Under the pieces are notes generated by a model, which was not told the DNA's origin, searched no databases, and saw nothing but the letters and a program-made list of their open reading frames with translations. This document shows positions 34,880 to 46,269 of a DNA stretch of 64,000 nt, one piece after another (the first letter of the stretch is position 1; every line of letters begins with the position of its first letter). The stretch is from Paralithodes platypus. Taxonomy: Eukaryota; Arthropoda; Malacostraca; Decapoda; Lithodidae. The position numbers and the translations under genes are program-made. The DNA lies in contig CM064517.1 in NCBI GenBank assembly GCA_032716605.1, positions 19,822,742 through 19,886,741 of the forward strand, given 5' to 3'.

Positions 34880-35245
34880 GTGAGTGAAGTGAGAGACAGT
34901 GAATTGTATGATGGATACATGTTTTTCATAATAGGCCGTAAAATCAGAGAAGTTTCAGGAGAACCCCGGGAAACCCTCTGGCTCAAGCAAAGACTAGGGA
35001 TGGCTATCTATCCTCCGGGGCAATGCCACCAGCGTCATGAGCTCAGTACGACTGGGCCATGCCACTGTGTGAGGCCCGGGCAGGAGTGGTGTATCCGTAG
35101 TCTTTCCACGGTAGGGTATATAAATAAACTTTATTTGTATTTAACATGTTTGATGTACATAAATAACAGATGTGTCGGGTGGTTGAAAGCCACAGTTGCT
35201 CGCGCGTTTGGGGCTAGCAAAACATCTACATATTGCACACCTTAA
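34880..35245 (+). CDS. Unrecognised 121-codon frame, doubtful
   Basis: An open plus frame in non-repetitive, GC-richer sequence (34,940-35,110), unlike the surrounding repeats. It contains a GEPRETLWLKQRLG segment and a Cys/His-containing stretch (PPGQCHQRHE, GPCHCVRPGQEWC). No family is recognised. The frame ends within family C sequence, which argues against a conserved C-terminus. It may be a fragment of an unrecognised repeat. Confidence 0.2.
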   Translation: MSEVRDSELYDGYMFFIIGRKIREVSGEPRETLWLKQRLGMAIYPPGQCHQRHELSTTGPCHCVRPGQEWCIRSLSTVGYINKLYLYLTCLMYINNRCVGWLKATVARAFGASKTSTYCTP

Positions 35246-35454
35246 CCCCTTCTGTACCGGGACGTCTTCTTAATTATCTTGTAGCTATATTTAGACGATT
35301 TTGTGCAGTTTAAGATGTATCTGTGGTAGTAAAAATGGTTAAGTGAGATAGTTCGAAACCTGTTAATTACTGAAGGCCCTGTTTAAACTGAATAAAATCG
35401 CCTAATAGTAACCAAAATATACTAAAAAGACGTAGCCGTTACTGAAGGGGTTAA
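35242..35454 (+). mobile_element. Family C element, full length
   Basis: TTAACCCCTTCTGTACCGGG at the left, TACTGAAGGGGTTAA at the right. Long inverse halves: GCTATATTTAGACGATTTTG pairs with AAAATCGCCTAATAGTAACC. The right TTAA is also the left TTAA of the next A copy. Confidence 0.92.
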
Positions 35455-35975
35455 GAGATGGGCTGGTTTTTCTGGCCCCTTCTCCCTTATGTTTAGCCCC
35501 ATTAGTTTTCAGATTTTAAGATGTTTGCTCCCATTAGTTTGTCGATTTTAAGGCCTATCGCCCTATTTATTTGTCAATAATTATGTTCTATCCAACAACC
35601 AACTCTACTCCTAAAATCGATTAATGAAATATTACAAACGCATGTGGCAGTCCGTGGATTCGAATCCAGGACGCTCACACCGAATATCAACACCTTATGC
35701 ATTGCACCAGAAGGCAGTTAAAGGATGGTGGACACTGCCTACGATTTTTTATTATTCAGACCTTTCGTGCTATTTAGGTGTAGATTTTTTACCTGGCGAA
35801 GGATAGTGAGCCTGTAATTTTGGAAGAACCGGCCTACGAAAAATTTACAAATTAATCTAGAAGGGGGATCTAATGGAAGTTTGTTTTTAATTTGATGCGA
35901 GGTCTAGGGAAGAAACCACGTAAATAATTAAAAGATACATAATTTTGCAAATAAAAACGACCCATCTCCCCTTAA
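35451..35975 (+). mobile_element. Family A element carrying a SINE
   Basis: TTAAGAGATGGGCTGG to CGACCCATCTCCCCTTAA. The third internal repeat (TTTGTCAATAATTA) is broken at about 35,583 and the fourth resumes with CAGACCTTTCGTGC at about 35,757. About 170 bp of SINE sequence lies between them. Confidence 0.88.
35583..35753 (-). mobile_element. tRNA-derived SINE (SINE-2) nested in a family A copy
   Basis: On minus: a box A-like TGGTGCAATGCATAAGG, box B GGATTCGAATCCACGG-type (perfect stem GGATTCGAATCC), then a tail with ATTTCATTAATCG. It differs from SINE-1 in the head but shares the TTCATTAAT tail signature. AATTAT/ATTATT at the edges may be the target duplication. Confidence 0.7.
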
Positions 35976-36104
35976 TCCCAAAGGAAATATCCGTTTGTAA
36001 ATATCGTGATGATAAAAACACTGACGGCAGCTAATAGCAACTATATCTTGTCGAATTCCGTTAGTGGAGAGAAAACACTTCAGCACAGCTTTACAACTAT
36101 TATT

Positions 36105-36243
36105 AAAAAAAAAAAAAAAAACACTCACTCACATAACACACCACACACACACATACATAACAGACACATACATAACACATACACACACAAACACACATAC
36201 ATACATAACACACACATACAAAACTCTCTCTCTCTCTCTCTCC
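36105..36243. repeat. Poly-A, (AC)n-like and (CT)n low-complexity tract
   Basis: A-run of about 17, then ACACATACATAACA variants, then (CT)n. No gene. Confidence 0.85.
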
Positions 36244-36384
36244 CACAAGCAGGGGCAGCTGTATTGGGAATGCGTGTAGGTAGATTGGTAGGTTGTGGAC
36301 GGCTATAGGTCATAAGGGTATAGAAGGTAAAATACAAATATACACACAAATGAGGTATGTACGTCATGGCTTGGCGTGTACAGT

Positions 36385-39300
36385 AGGTATAGTACAGCCA
36401 GTCATAAAGGTAGGTAGAGTACAGTAAGTCATAAAGGTAGGTATGTAGGTATAGTACAGCCAGTCATAAAGGTAGGTAGAGTACAGTAAGTCATAAAGGT
36501 AGGCATGTAGGTAGAGTACAGTAAGTCATAAAGGTAGGTAGAGTACAGTAAGTCATAAAGGTAGGTATGTAGGTATAGTACAGCCAGTCATAAAGGTAGG
36601 TAGAGTACAGTAAGTCATAAAGGTAGGCATGTAGGTAGAGTACAGTAAGTCATAAAGCTAGGTAGAGTACAGTAAGTTATAAAGGTAGGTATGTAGGTAT
36701 AGTACAGCCAGTCATAAAGGTAGCCATGTAGGTAGAGTACAGTAAGTCATAAAGGTAGGTATGTAGGTAGAGTACAGTAAGTTATAAAGGTAGCCATGTA
36801 GGTAGAGTACAGTAAGTCATAAAGGTAGGCATGTAGGTAGAGTACAGTAAGTCATAAAGGTAGGTAGAGTACAGTAAGTCATAAAGGTAGGCATGTAGGT
36901 AGAGTACAGTAAGTCATAAAGGTAGGCATGTAGGTAGAGTACAGTAAGTCATAAAGGTAGGTAGAGTACAGTAAGTCATAAAGGTAGGTATGTAGGTATA
37001 GTACAGCCAGTCATAAAGGTAGGTAGAGTACAGTAAGTCATAAAGGTAGGTAGAGTACAGTAAGTCATAAAGGTAGGTATGTAGGTATAGTACAGCCAGT
37101 CATAAAGTGTAGGTAGAGTACAGTAAGTCATAAAGGTAGGCATGTAGGTAGAGTACAGTAAGTCATAAAGGTAGACATGTAGGTAGAGTACAGTAAGTCA
37201 TAAAGGTAGGTATGTAGGTATAGTACAGCCAGTCATAAAGGTAGGTAGAGTACAGTAAGTCATAAAGGTAGGCATGTAGGTAGAGTACAGTAAGTCATAA
37301 AGGTAGGTAGAGTACAGTAAGTCATAAAGGTAGGTATGTAGGTATAGTACAGCCAGTCATAAAGGTAGGTAGAGTACAGTAAGTCATAAAGGTAGGCATG
37401 TAGGTAGAGTACAGTAAGTCATAAAGGTAGGTAGAGTACAGTAAGTCATAAAGGTAGGTATGTAGGTATAGTACAGCCAGTCATAAAGGTAGGTAGAGTA
37501 CAGTAAGTCATAAAGGTAGGCATGTAGGTAGAGTACAGTAAGTCATAAAGGGTAGGTAGAGTACAGTAAGTCATAAAGGTAGGTATGTAGGTATAGTACA
37601 GCCAGTCATAAAGGTAGGTAGAGTACAGTAAGTCATAAAGGTAGGCATGTAGGTAGAGTACAGTAAGTCATAAAGGTAGGTAGAGTACAGTAAGTCATAA
37701 AGGTAGGTATGTAGGTATAGTACAGCCAGTCATAAAGGTAGGTAGAGTACAGTAAGTCATAAAGGTAGGCATGTAGGTAGAGTACAGTAAGTCATAAAGG
37801 TAGGTAGGTAGAGTACAGTAAGTCATGTAGGTAGGTAGGTAGGTAGAGTACGGTAAGTCATAAAGGTAGGTAGAGTACAGTAAGTCATAAAGGTAGGTAT
37901 GTAGGTATAGTACAGCAGTCATAAAGGTAGGTAGAGTACAGTAAGTCATAAAGGTAGGCATGTAGGTAGAGTACAGTAAGTCATAAAGGTAGGTAGAGTA
38001 CAGTAAGTCATAAAGGTAGGTATGTAGGTATAGTACAGCCAGTCATAAAGGTAGGTAGAGTACAGTAAGTCATAAAGGTAGGTATGTAGGTATAGTACAG
38101 CCAGTCATAAAGGTAGGTAGAGTACAGTAAGTCATAAAGGTAGGCATGTAGGTAGAGTACAGTAAGTCATAAAGGTAGGTAGAGTACAGTAAGTCATAAA
38201 GGTAGGTATGTAGGTATAGTACAGCCAGTCATAAAGGTAGGTAGAGTACAGTAAGTCATAAAGGTAGGCATGTAGGTAGAGTACAGTAAGTCATAAAGGT
38301 AGGTAGAGTACAGTAAGTTATAAAGGTAGGTATGTAGGTATAGTACAGTAAGTCATAAAGGTAGGTAGAGTACAGTAAGTCATAAAGGTAGGTATGTAGG
38401 TATAGTACAGCCAGTCATAAAGGTAGGTAGAGTACAGTAAGTCATAAAGGTAGGCATGTAGGTAGAGTACAGTAAGTCATAAAGGTAGGTAGAGTACAGT
38501 AAGTTATAAAGGTAGGTATGTAGGTATAGTACAGCCAGTCATAAAGGTAGGTAGAGTACAGTAAGTCATAAAGGTAGGTATGTAGGTATAGTACAGCCAG
38601 TCATAAAGGTAGGTAGAGTACAGTAAGTCATAAAGGTAGGTATGTAGGTATAGTACAGCCAGTCATAAAGTTAGGTAGAGTACAGTAAGTCATAAAGGTA
38701 GGCATGTAGGTAGAGTACAGTAAGTCATAAAGGTAGGCATGTAGGTAGAGTACAGTAAGTCATAAAGGTAGGCATGTAGGTAGAGTACAGTAAGTTACAA
38801 AGGTAGGCATGTAGGTAGAGTACAGTAAGTCATAAAGGTAGGTATGGTAGGTAGGCGTGTAGGTAGAGTACAGTTAGTCATAAAGGTAGGTAGGTAGGTA
38901 GGTAGGCATGTAGGTAGAGTACAGTAAGTCATAAAGGTAGGTAGGCATGTAGGTAGAGTACAGTAAGTCATAAAGGTAGGTAGGTAGGCGTGTAGGTAGA
39001 GTACAGTAAGTCATAAAGGTAGGTAGGTAGGTAGGTAGGCATGTAGGTAGAGTACAGTAAGTCATAAAGGTAGGTAGGTATGTAGGTAGAGTACAGTAAG
39101 TCATAAAGGTAGGTAGGTAGGTAGGCATGTAGGTAGAGTACAGTAAGTCATAAAGGTAGGTAGGTAGGTAGGTAGGTAGAGTACAGTAAGTCATAAAGGT
39201 AGGTAGGTAGGTAGGCATGTAGGTAGAGTACAGAAAGTCATAAAGGTAGGTAGGTAGGTAGGTAGGTAGAGTACAGTAAGTCATAAAGGTAGGTAGGTAG

Positions 39301-40175
39301 GTAGGTAGAGTACAGTAAGTCATAAAGGTAGGTAGGTAGGCATGTAGGTAGAGTACAGTAAGTCATAAAGGTAGGTAGGTAGAGTACAGTAAGTCATAAA
39401 GGTAGGCATGGTAGGTAGGTAGGCGTGTAGGTAGAGTACAGTAAGTCATAAAGGTAGGTAGGTAGGTAGAGTAACAGTTAGTCATAAAGGTAGGTAGGTA
39501 GGCGTGTAGGTAGAGTACAGTAAGTCATAAAGGTAGGTAGGTAGGTAGAGTACAGTAAGTCATAAAGGTAGGTAGGTAAGTAGGTAGAGTAAAGTAAGTC
39601 ATAAAGGTAGGCATGGTAGGTAGGTAGGTAGGCATGTATGTATGTAGGTAGGTAGGTAGGTGTGTAGGTAGAGTACAGTAAGTCATAAAGGTAGGAAGGT
39701 AGGTAGGTAGAGTACAGTAAGTCATAAAGGTAGGTAGGTAGGCGTGTAGGTAGAGTACAGTAAGTCATAAAGGTAGCTAGGTAGGTAGGCATGTAGGTGG
39801 AGTACAGTAAGTCATAAAGGTAGGTAGGTAGGCATGTAGGTAGAGTACAGTAAGTCATAAAGGTAGGTAGGTAGGTAGGTAGGCGTGTAGGTAGAGTACA
39901 GTAAGTCATAAAGGTAGGTAGAGTACAGTAAGTCATAAATGTTGGTAGAGTACAGTAAGTCATAAAGGTAGGTAGGTAAGTAGGTAGAGTACAGTAAGTC
40001 ATAAAGGTAGGTAAGCATGTAGGTAGAGTACAGTAAGTCATAAAGGTAGGTAGGTAAGCATGTAGGTAGGTAGGTGTGTAGGTAGAGTACAGTAAGTCAT
40101 AAAGGTAGGTAGGTAGGCGTGTAGGTAGAGTACAGTAAGTCATAAAGGTAGGTAGGTAGGTTACAGTAAGATGAC
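36385..40175. repeat. 3.8-kb minisatellite, 27/35-bp units with GGTA expansion
   Basis: Core unit AGAGTACAGTAAGTCATAAAG plus GTAGGT. A longer 35-bp version adds GCATGTAG or TATGTAGG. From 36,400 to 38,800 the units alternate in a higher order of about 97 bp (27+35+35), with AGTACAGCCAGTCATAAAGG variants marking every third unit. From 38,830 onward the GTAG tetramer inside the unit expands to up to six repeats and the order becomes irregular. Minus-strand frames with YLPTFMTYCTLPT repeats are by-products. Confidence 0.96.
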
Positions 40176-40398
40176 ATAAGTGAAAGGTCTTGGCCAAGGG
40201 TTCGTAGTTGGGTTTATAAAGACAAGGTATCAGGCAAGGAAGTATAAAGGCAAGAAGAAGGAATCATGGTGAATAAAACAGACAGTTGGTCGTCAGTTGG
40301 TAAAGCGTATGTAGGTAACTGAGAAATACAAAATAGGAAAAGTGGGGATTGGACCTGAGCATTTAGAATAGGTAACCGAGACATGCATAAATAGGTGG

Positions 40399-41170
40399 TT
40401 AAGAGGGAAGTTTTTTTGTTCTGACCCCCTTCTCCCTCATGTTTAGCCCCATTTGTTTCAGATTTTAAGACGTTCGGTTCATCAATTTGGCGATTTTAAG
40501 ACCTTTCGCCCCACTTCTTTGTCAATATTCAAACCTTTCGTGCCATTCAGGTGTCAATTTTACTTCTGACGAGCGATAGCGAACTTGTAATTTAGGAGGA
40601 ACTGGCCTTCGGTCTGAACAGTTTTCTACCGAAGAAGAATGTACAAATGTATCTAGAAGGGAGATCTAGAGGATGTTTACTACCGAAGAAGAATGTACAA
40701 ATGTATCTAGAAGGGGGATCTAGAGGATGTTTACTACTGAAGAAGAATGTACAAATGTATCTAGAAGGGGGATCTAGAGGATGTTTACTACCGAAGAAGA
40801 ATGTACAAATGTATCTAGAAGGGAGATCTAGAGGATGTTTACTACCGAAGATGAATGTACAAATGTATCTAGAAGGGAGATCTAGAGGATGTTTACTACC
40901 GAAGATGAATGTACAAATGTATCTAGAAGGGAGATCTAGAGGATGTTTACTACCGAAGATGAATGTACAAATGTATCTAGAAGGGAGATCTAGAGGATGT
41001 TTACTACCGAAGATGAATGTACAAATGTATCTAGAAGGGAGATCTAGAGGATGTTTACTACCGAAGAAGAATGTACAAATGTATCTAGAAGGGAGATCTA
41101 GAGGATGTTTACTACCGAAGATGAATGTACAAATGTATCTAGAAGGGGGATCTAGAGGATGTTTTCTTAA
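40399..41170 (+). mobile_element. Family A element with internal 54-bp expansion
   Basis: TTAAGAGGGAAG-type left end, four roughly 32-bp repeats and the GACGAGCGATAGCG block. The segment that normally reads ACCGAAAAATGTACAAATTT, then ATCTAGAAGGGGGTCTAG, is tandemly repeated ten times. The right end of the element is missing, and the last unit passes into the TTAA of the next A copy. Confidence 0.85.
40630..41166. repeat. 54-bp tandem array derived from family A
   Basis: About 10 units with GAATGTACAAATGTATCTAG, AAGGGAGATCTAGAGG and ATGTTTACTACCGAAGA. The unit spans the family A palindrome-to-TCTAG region. The period is a multiple of three and no phase used here has a stop, so both strands show 18-residue repeat frames. 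These are not thought to be genes. Confidence 0.95.
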
Positions 41171-41918
41171 GGGGAGATTTCCACTTGAGGGATTTTTTTC
41201 TTGACCCCTTTCTCCCTCATGTTTAGCCCCATTGCTTTTGATATAATAAAACGTTTGTCCCATTAGTTTAGCGATTTTAAGAACTTTCACCCCATACTAA
41301 GACCTTTCGTGCCATTCAGGTGTCAATTTTATCCTGGCGAGCGATAGCGAGCCTGTAATTTAAGAGGAACCGGCCTTCGGCCGGGACATTTTTCTACCGA
41401 AAAATGTACAAATATATCTTGAAAGGGACTCAAGGGGGTGTAATTTTAAGCTTGATGGAGGTCTAGGGAACAACTAAATACCTCCCCTTAAGCTTGATGG
41501 AGGTCTAGGGAACAAACTAAATACCTCCCCTTAAGCTTGATGGAGGTCTAGGGAACAAACTAAATACCTCCCCTTAAGCTTGATGGAGGTCTAGGGAACA
41601 AACTAAATACCTCCCCTTAAGCTTGATGGAGGTCTAGGGAACAAACTAAATACCTCCCCTTAAGCTTGATGGAGGTCTAGGGAACAAACTAAATACCTCC
41701 CCTTAAGCTTGATGGAGGTCTAGGGAACAAACTAAATACCTCCCCTTAAGCTTGATGGAGGTCTAGGGAACAAACTAAATACCTCCCCTTAAGCTTGATG
41801 GAGGTCTAGGGAACAAACTAAATACCTCCCCTTAAGCTTGATGGAGGTCTAGGGACGAAACTAAACAGATAATGAATAAATAAATAAATCGACCAATAAA
41901 TAACAGCCTTCCCCTTAA
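41167..41918 (+). mobile_element. Family A element with tandemly repeated 3' end
   Basis: A-II type left end (TTAAGGGGAGATTTCCACTTG) and complete body to about 41,440, then ten copies of the last 43 bp of the element, each containing TTAAGC and ACCTCCCC. The final unit continues into an A-I type 3' end (ACAGCCTTCCCCTTAA). Confidence 0.9.
41444..41875. repeat. 43-bp tandem array, amplified family A terminus
   Basis: Ten near-identical units TTAAGCTTGATGGAGGTCTA, GGGAACAAACTAAATACC, TCCCC. Each unit starts with the TTAA target sequence and ends at the outermost base of the element. Confidence 0.96.
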
Positions 41919-41958
41919 CGGTAAACATAGGTAGGAAGCTATAGGCCAATAGGGTCAG

Positions 41959-42288
41959 TTAAGGGGAGGCAGTTGGTTTTTAGAGTCCTCCTCCTCCCTC
42001 ATGTTTAGCCCATTAGTTATGAGATTTCAAGAAATTCGCCCCATTAGTTTGGCGATTTTCAGACCTTTTGCCCCATTTATTTGCCAATAGTAAGACCTTT
42101 CGTGCCATTTAGGTGTCGATTTTTTTCCTGGCGAGCGATAGCGAGCCTGTATTTGAAGACGAATCAGCCTTCGGCCGGGACATTTTTCTACCGAAAAATT
42201 TACAAATTTATATCGAAAGATGGTCTTATGGGTGTTCTTTTTTAAAGTTTGATAGAGGTTTAGAGAACAAACTAAACCCCTTCCTTAA
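41959..42288 (+). mobile_element. Family A element
   Basis: TTAAGGGGAGGCAGTTGG to ACCCCTTCCTTAA, TTAA on both sides. Modules are intact except the CGAATCAGCCTTCGGCC variation in the hairpin. Confidence 0.9.
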
Positions 42289-42343
42289 ACCATTGAGCCG
42301 AACCAGTAATTTATGCTGCACAATACCGTCTGAGCTCCCTTAA
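42285..42343 (-). mobile_element. 59-bp TTAA-flanked mini-element (family H)
   Basis: Inverse copy of the 13,806 segment: TTAAACCATTGAGCCGAACC ... GTCTGAGCTCCCTTAA. It lies exactly between two A copies and shares a TTAA with each. Confidence 0.55.
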
Positions 42344-42676
42344 GGGGAGGTGTTTAGTATGTTCTCTAGACCTCCATCAAACTTAAAATTACACCCCCTA
42401 GACCCCCTTACAAGATAAATTTGTACATTTTTCGGTAGAAAAATGTCCCGGCCGAAGGCCGCTTACTCTTAAATTACAGGCTCGCTATCGCTCGCCAGGG
42501 AAAAATCGACACCTAAATGGCACGAAAGGTCTTCAAATTGACAGAAATGGGGTGAAGGTTCTTATAATCGCCAAACTAATGGGGCGAACGTCTTAAAATA
42601 TCAAAAGCAATGGGGCTATACATGAGGGAGAAAGGGGTTCAGAAAAAAAATCCCTCCAGTGGAATTCTCCCCTTCA
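42340..42676 (-). mobile_element. Family A element (A-II type)
   Basis: TTAAGGGGAGGTGTTTAG to GGAATTCTCCCCTTCA (TTAA changed to TTCA). Modules complete on minus. Confidence 0.9.
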
Positions 42677-42917
42677 GCTCACTAACACAAATGTATAGAC
42701 GGAGAAGCGCACACAATAAGATAAACAGGCATAAACATACTACTAACATTTATATTCATCGATATTCAGATAACAAAGGCATAAACAAAGTCAAATTGTT
42801 ATTCATAATATTGATGTAACGGACCACAATAACAATGGATGTGTGAAAGGAATATACAAATATATTAATACATTATCATAATAGTGGCAGATTGACAACA
42901 GTGATAACATGTCATTG

Positions 42918-43293
42918 TTAAGGGGAGATGGCTCACTTTTTGGGCGATTTGTGCATGTATTCATTATTTTTCTAGTTGCCTACCTACTGTAGACCTCCAA
43001 ATTAAAAAAAAACAAAAATCCATTAGATCCCCCTTCTAGATTAATTTGTACATTTTTCGGTAGAAAAATGTCCTGGCCGAAGGCCGGTTCTTCCAACACT
43101 ACAGGCTCACTATCGTTCGTCAGGGAAAAAATCGACACCTAAATAGCACGAAAGGTCTAAATATTGACGAAGAAATGGGGCGAAAGGTCTTAAATTCGAC
43201 TAACTAATGGGGCAAACATCTTAACATCTGAAAACTAATGGGGCTAAACATGAGGGAGAAAGTGGTTCAGAAAACCGTCCCATCCCCCCTTAA
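42918..43293 (-). mobile_element. Family A element, full length
   Basis: TTAAGGGGAGATGGCTCAC to GTCCCATCCCCCCTTAA. TTAA on both sides. The TTCGGTAGAAAAATGTCC and GGCCGAAGGCCGG modules are perfect. Confidence 0.92.
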
Positions 43294-43345
43294 AGACAGA
43301 AATATAAGTCCAACAGGCCTAAGTTACCGTGAAAAATAAGACATG

Positions 43346-43676
43346 TTATAAGGAGAGGGTTTTTGGCTTTTCTGGACCCCCTTCTCCCTCATACTTAGCC
43401 CCATTAGCTTTGAAACATTAAAACCTTCGGTCCATTAGTTTGGCTACTCCAAGCTCTTTCGCCATATTTCTCTGTCAATATTAAGACCTTCGTGCCATTT
43501 AGGTTTCTTGACGAGCGATAGTAAGCCTGCAATTTTAGGAAGAACTGGTCTTTGACCGGGACAACTTCCTACCGAAAAATGTACAAATTAATCTCGAAGG
43601 AGGTCTTGGGGGGGGGGGGGGTGTATTCTTTACAGCTTGACAGAGGTCTAGGGAAGAAAACTAAACCTCCCCTTAA
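43346..43676 (+). mobile_element. Family A element
   Basis: Left TTATAAGGAGAGGG (mutated TTAA), right AACCTCCCCTTAA. The first spacer AGGTTTCTTGACGAGCG has lost about 12 bp. A G-run of 13 occurs at 43,609. Confidence 0.85.
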
Positions 43677-43752
43677 CGTAACCTTGAGGCCATTCAACCC
43701 TGGGCCCCAGGCACAGTCAAGCCCTAGCCTCACCCCTTATAAAATACCACAA

Positions 43753-44138
43753 TTAAGGGGGGGTCACCGTTTGTTTTTCATATTTCTCTCCTTTTCTATC
43801 TTTCCCTGACTTGTATCCATTCGGCCCCATTCAGCCAACTGTTTTAAGGCGTTTATCCCCATCCAGGTGTCGATTTCTTCCAGGCGAGCGATAGCCAGCC
43901 AGCATTGTATGGAGAAATCCGGCTTCGCCGGAGACATTTTTCTATCGAAAAATGTACAAATTTAGCTTGCTGTCAAAACAAAAATATATATATGATGGCT
44001 CGCTACCGCTCGCCAGGAAAATATTGACACCTGGATAGGAGTAAACGTCTTAAAACAGTAGGCTGAATGGGGCCAAATGGATACAAGCCAAAGAGAGAGG
44101 GAGAGAAAGAGAAAACAAAGCGAGGTGGGCTCCCTTAA
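43753..44138 (-). mobile_element. Family B foldback element, full length
   Basis: TTAAGGGGGGGTCACCG to GAGGTGGGCTCCCTTAA with both arms and perfect CCGGCTTCGCCGG. Confidence 0.93.
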
Positions 44139-44410
44139 ACAATTACAAACCCACCCTTGCTAACCAATTTAACCAAATTAGCCCAGTCAGACCTATTCTA
44201 CCAACGTTTAAGCCTAGACTAGTGTACCCACACACTCATTTATTCCATCGAAACATACTCTTACTTTCATATCAAGTTATATGATAGCAATTAAATCTAT
44301 AAAATATACTATCTTGCATGATTCAATATTGACTAACTTAGTGCGTAACTCATCTCTCAAATAACTCCTCCAGTGTAATAATACCTCATTTTCTGACGAA
44401 CTCTTGGCGA
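44139..44410. other. Unassigned AT-rich stretch
   Basis: No gene or repeat recognised before the 41-bp array. Confidence 0.35.
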
Positions 44411-44413
44411 TTT

Positions 44414-45376
44414 AACCCCTTCAGCACGGTATACCGTTCCGGCTAACATTAGACGATTTAACCCCTTCAGCACGGTATCCGGCTAACATTAGACGATTTA
44501 ACCCCTTCAGCACGGTATTCCGGCTAACATTAGACGATTTAACCCCTTCAGCACGGTATTCCGTTCCGGCTAACATTAGACGATTTAACCCCTTCAGCAC
44601 GGTATTCCGTTCCGGCTAACATTAGACGATTTAACCCCTTCAGCACGGTATTCCGGTTAACATTAGACGATTTAACCCCTTCAGCACGGTATCCGGCTAA
44701 CATTAGACGATTTAACCCCTTCAGCACGGTATCCGGCTAACATTAGACGATTTAACCCCTTCAGCACGGTATTCCGGCTAACATTAGACGATTTAACCCC
44801 TTCAGCACGGTATTCCGGTTAACATTAGACGATTTAACCCCTTCAGCACGGTATTCCGGTTAACATTAGACGATTTAACCCCTTCAGCACGGTATTCCGG
44901 TTAACATTAGACGATTTAACCCCTTCAGCACGGTATTCCGGTTAACATTAGACGATTTAACCCCTTCAGCACGGTATTCCGGTTAACATTAGACGATTTA
45001 ACCCCTTCAGCACGGTATTCCGGTTAACATTAGACGATTTAACCCCTTCAGCACGGTATTCCGGTTAACATTAGACGATTTAACCCCTTCAGCACGGTAT
45101 TCCGGTTAACATTAGACGATTTAACCCCTTCAGCACGGTATTCAGGCTAACATTAGACGATTTAACCCCTTCAGCACGGTATTCCGGTTAACATTAGACG
45201 ATTTAACCCCTTCAGCACGGTATTCCGGTTAACATTAGACGATTTAACCCCTTCAGCACGGTATTCCGGTTAACATTAGACGATTTAACCCCTTCAGCAC
45301 GGTATTCCGGTTAACATTAGACGATTTAACCCCTTCAGCACGGTATTCCGGCTAACATTAGACGATTTTATGCAAT
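44414..45376. repeat. 41-bp tandem array derived from the end of family C
   Basis: About 23 units of TTAACCCCTTCAGCACGGTA, TTCCGGTTAACATTAGACGA, T. TTAACCCCTTC and ATTAGACGATTTTATGCA are the left terminus and first inner block of family C. The last unit continues into further C sequence (GATTTTATGCAATTTAA) before an A copy takes over. Units of 38 and 46 bp arise from loss or gain in the CGGTATTCCGTTCCGG part. Each unit carries two TTAA sites. Confidence 0.93.
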
Positions 45377-45737
45377 TTAAGGGGAGATGGGCCGTTTATT
45401 TGGTCTATTAATTCAAATATTCCTTTATTTATTAGTTTCTTTGCTAGACCTCCCATCAAATTTAAAAAAACATCCATTAGATCCCCCTTCTAGATTAATT
45501 TGTACATTTTTCGGTAGAAAAATGTCCCAGCCAAAGGCCGATTCTTCCGACATTACAAGCTCACTATCGTTCGCCAGGGAAAAAATCGAAACCTAAATAG
45601 CACGATAGGTCTAAATATTGACGAATACATTGGGCGAAAGGTCTTAAAATCGACTAACTAATGGGGCAAACATCTTACCATCTGAAAACTAATGGGGCTA
45701 AACATAAGGGAGAAAGTGGTCCAGAAATCCGGCCCAT
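45377..45737 (-). mobile_element. Family A element
   Basis: TTAAGGGGAGATGGGCCG at the left, inserted in the TTTAA of a family C remnant. The right end is decayed (CCGGCCCATCCCAGC) with no TTAA. Modules are otherwise intact. Confidence 0.88.
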
Positions 45738-45861
45738 CCCAGCACCATGATACACAGATGGTTTATTGAGACAGCATTGTCCTAGAGGTAGCCTATAAGC
45801 TGAAGACAATATTCTAGTGGTAACCAGATTAAGACCAAACTTATGTCATCTTGCTGAAAGG

Positions 45862-46228
45862 GTTAAGGGAGCCCACCTCGCTTTTTTTTCTCTTTTTCTC
45901 CCTCGCTCTTTGGCTTGTATACATTCGGCCCCATTCAGCCTACTGTTTTAAGACGCTTACCCCCATCCAGGTGTCAATATTTTCCTGGCGAGCGGTAGCG
46001 AGCCAGCATATATATATTTTTGTTTTGACAGCAAGCTAAATTTGTAAATTTTTCGATAGAAAAATGTCTCCGGCGAAGCCTGATTTCTCCACACAATGCT
46101 GGCTCGCTATCGCTCGCCAGGAGGAAATCGACACCTGGATGGGGATAAACGTCTTCAGACAGTTGGCTGAATGGGTCCGAATGGAAACAAGCCAGGGAAA
46201 CAGAAAGAAAAGTAGGTCACCCCCGTAA
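45862..46228 (+). mobile_element. Family B foldback element, full length
   Basis: TTAAGGGAGCCCACCTCGC to GTCACCCCCGTAA (right TTAA mutated). The left TTAA also ends a sequence CTTGCTGAAAGGGTTAA, which looks like the right end of a C/F-type element. Confidence 0.9.
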
Positions 46229-46269
46229 TAGAGATGTTGCCGTATATGCGATAAGCCAAAAATGGATTG

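Noticed and set aside
36385..40197. YLPTFMTYCTLPT repeat proteins on minus
   Set aside because: By-product of the 27/35-bp minisatellite; frames break wherever GTAG copy number changes.
44414..45376. Telomere-like repeat because of many TTAACCCC
   Set aside because: The unit is 41 bp and clearly a piece of family C; it is not a short telomere repeat.
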